Shown here: one piece after another, positions 63,601 to 64,000 of the stretch
Numbering within the stretch: the first letter of the stretch is position 1
How the letters are laid out: each line of letters starts with the position of its first letter
NCBI GenBank assembly: GCA_001606155.1
Contig: LODT01000031.1
Coordinates: 248,001 to 312,000, forward strand
Direction of reading: 5' to 3'
DNA length: 64,000 bases
DNA from: Tieghemostelium lacteum
Lineage: Eukaryota > Evosea > Eumycetozoa > Dictyosteliales > Raperosteliaceae
The notes under the pieces: model-generated
What the model was told of the DNA's origin: nothing
Seen by the model: only the letters and a program-made list of their open reading frames with translations
Databases searched by the model: none
Made by a program: the position numbers and the translations under genes

Positions 63601-64000
63601 GACCTTTCCAAAACAATCCAAAAGGTCTCTTTGAGATTCAACAACATTCAAGCATGTCTAGGTCATCATGATGACTTAATTCAAGTTTTAATTCACCTTA
63701 TGAGTCATTACAAATTATCACCTGCCATAGTTAGAGAAACTGCTAAACACACTCATTTGGCAATTCAAAATAATGTAAGAACTTTAATTGATAGAATTTA
63801 TAATAGAGTATGTATATACCCCTCCCCCTAAAAAAAATACATATATATATAAAAATATATTAATAGAGATGTGATTATAGTTATCACCTGTAATTGTTGG
63901 TGAAATTTATAATTTAGCTGGAATTCAATTGGATAAGAATAAGGTTAATTTTGTAGTTGACTTTTTCCAAAAGATTGAAAAGACAGTTGATAATATTGCT
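60697..64000 (+). CDS. Munc13/UNC13-like C2-MUN protein, 5' part
   Basis: Incomplete at the right edge. Exon 1 (60697-63807) and the start of exon 2 (63881 to the end), with a 73-nt intron (GTATGT...TTATAG, phase 0). The visible part encodes about 1,077 residues. A C2 domain (about residues 372-495) reads GVISIKVVQARELILKD, KPDSFLEISYIHEKKRTR, NSVNPQWKDHFSFQI, and LFLGKCKFTTKDLM. It has several Asp residues in the Ca2+-binding loops. The following region, including LSVICQTWLSYFHSTFPQNS and VLVRVCDILLYNLDQDRTYF, is the MUN/MHD-type helical repeat. UNC13-type proteins prepare SNAREs for vesicle fusion. In amoebae a role in exocytosis (for example contractile vacuole or secretion) is plausible but not shown. 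Confidence 0.88.

Overview
The window is nuclear DNA of a dictyostelid social amoeba (Amoebozoa). The evidence is very AT-rich intergenic DNA full of A and T tracts, short AT-rich GT-AG introns (about 55-125 nt), long runs of Asn, Gln, Ser and Thr codons inside otherwise conserved proteins, and family content such as cellulose-binding-type secreted proteins and a DIF-type flavin halogenase. The sequence alone does not fix the species. No transposon, retroelement, rRNA, tRNA or CRISPR array was recognised.

Layout. 1-5.4 kb holds housekeeping genes: the 3' part of the spliceosomal WD40 protein SMU1, ribosomal protein L26, a three-exon URM1, TIM14/PAM18, and a three-repeat Myb transcription factor. 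5.4-9.9 kb is an unusually long gene-free interval between the divergent Myb and long-chain alcohol oxidase genes; it holds G-rich boxes like those bound by the dictyostelid factor GBF. 9.9-28.9 kb holds the alcohol oxidase, a secreted subtilisin-like protease, a small membrane protein, an atypical Rho-family GTPase, a giant Cys-rich multi-pass receptor-like protein, a flavin-dependent halogenase, a HAD hydrolase, a Sec7-PH Arf exchange factor and a small membrane protein with a Cys-rich tail. 29-45.5 kb is mostly compact housekeeping: Phe-tRNA synthetase alpha, RNA polymerase III subunit RPC7, a METTL21-type methyltransferase, three polytopic membrane proteins (one with a VTT domain), an LRR protein, a CorA-type metal transporter, CDC123, an N-formylglutamate amidohydrolase-like protein, a zinc-finger plus His-Cys-box nuclease-like protein, and RNase P/MRP subunit POP5. 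45.6-64 kb holds a low-complexity protein with a duplicated HW motif, a PARP1-like enzyme, a Cys-rich zinc-binding protein, a GH130-like secreted protein, the tri-snRNP protein SART1, signal peptide peptidase, two tandem secreted CBM49-type proteins, and the start of a Munc13-like C2/MUN protein that runs off the right end.

How the genes fit together. There is no operon logic, as expected for a eukaryote, but RNA and translation functions are frequent (SMU1, SART1, RPL26, URM1, POP5, RPC7, PheS-alpha, CDC123). The accessory biology lies in secretion and cell-surface genes and in small-molecule chemistry (halogenase, alcohol oxidase). Exon joins were worked out by hand from splice consensus, reading frame and family resemblance. 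The most unusual items are the GTPase with a rewritten switch II and no prenylation tail, the finger plus His-Cys-box protein, the apparently split PH domain, and the halogenase.
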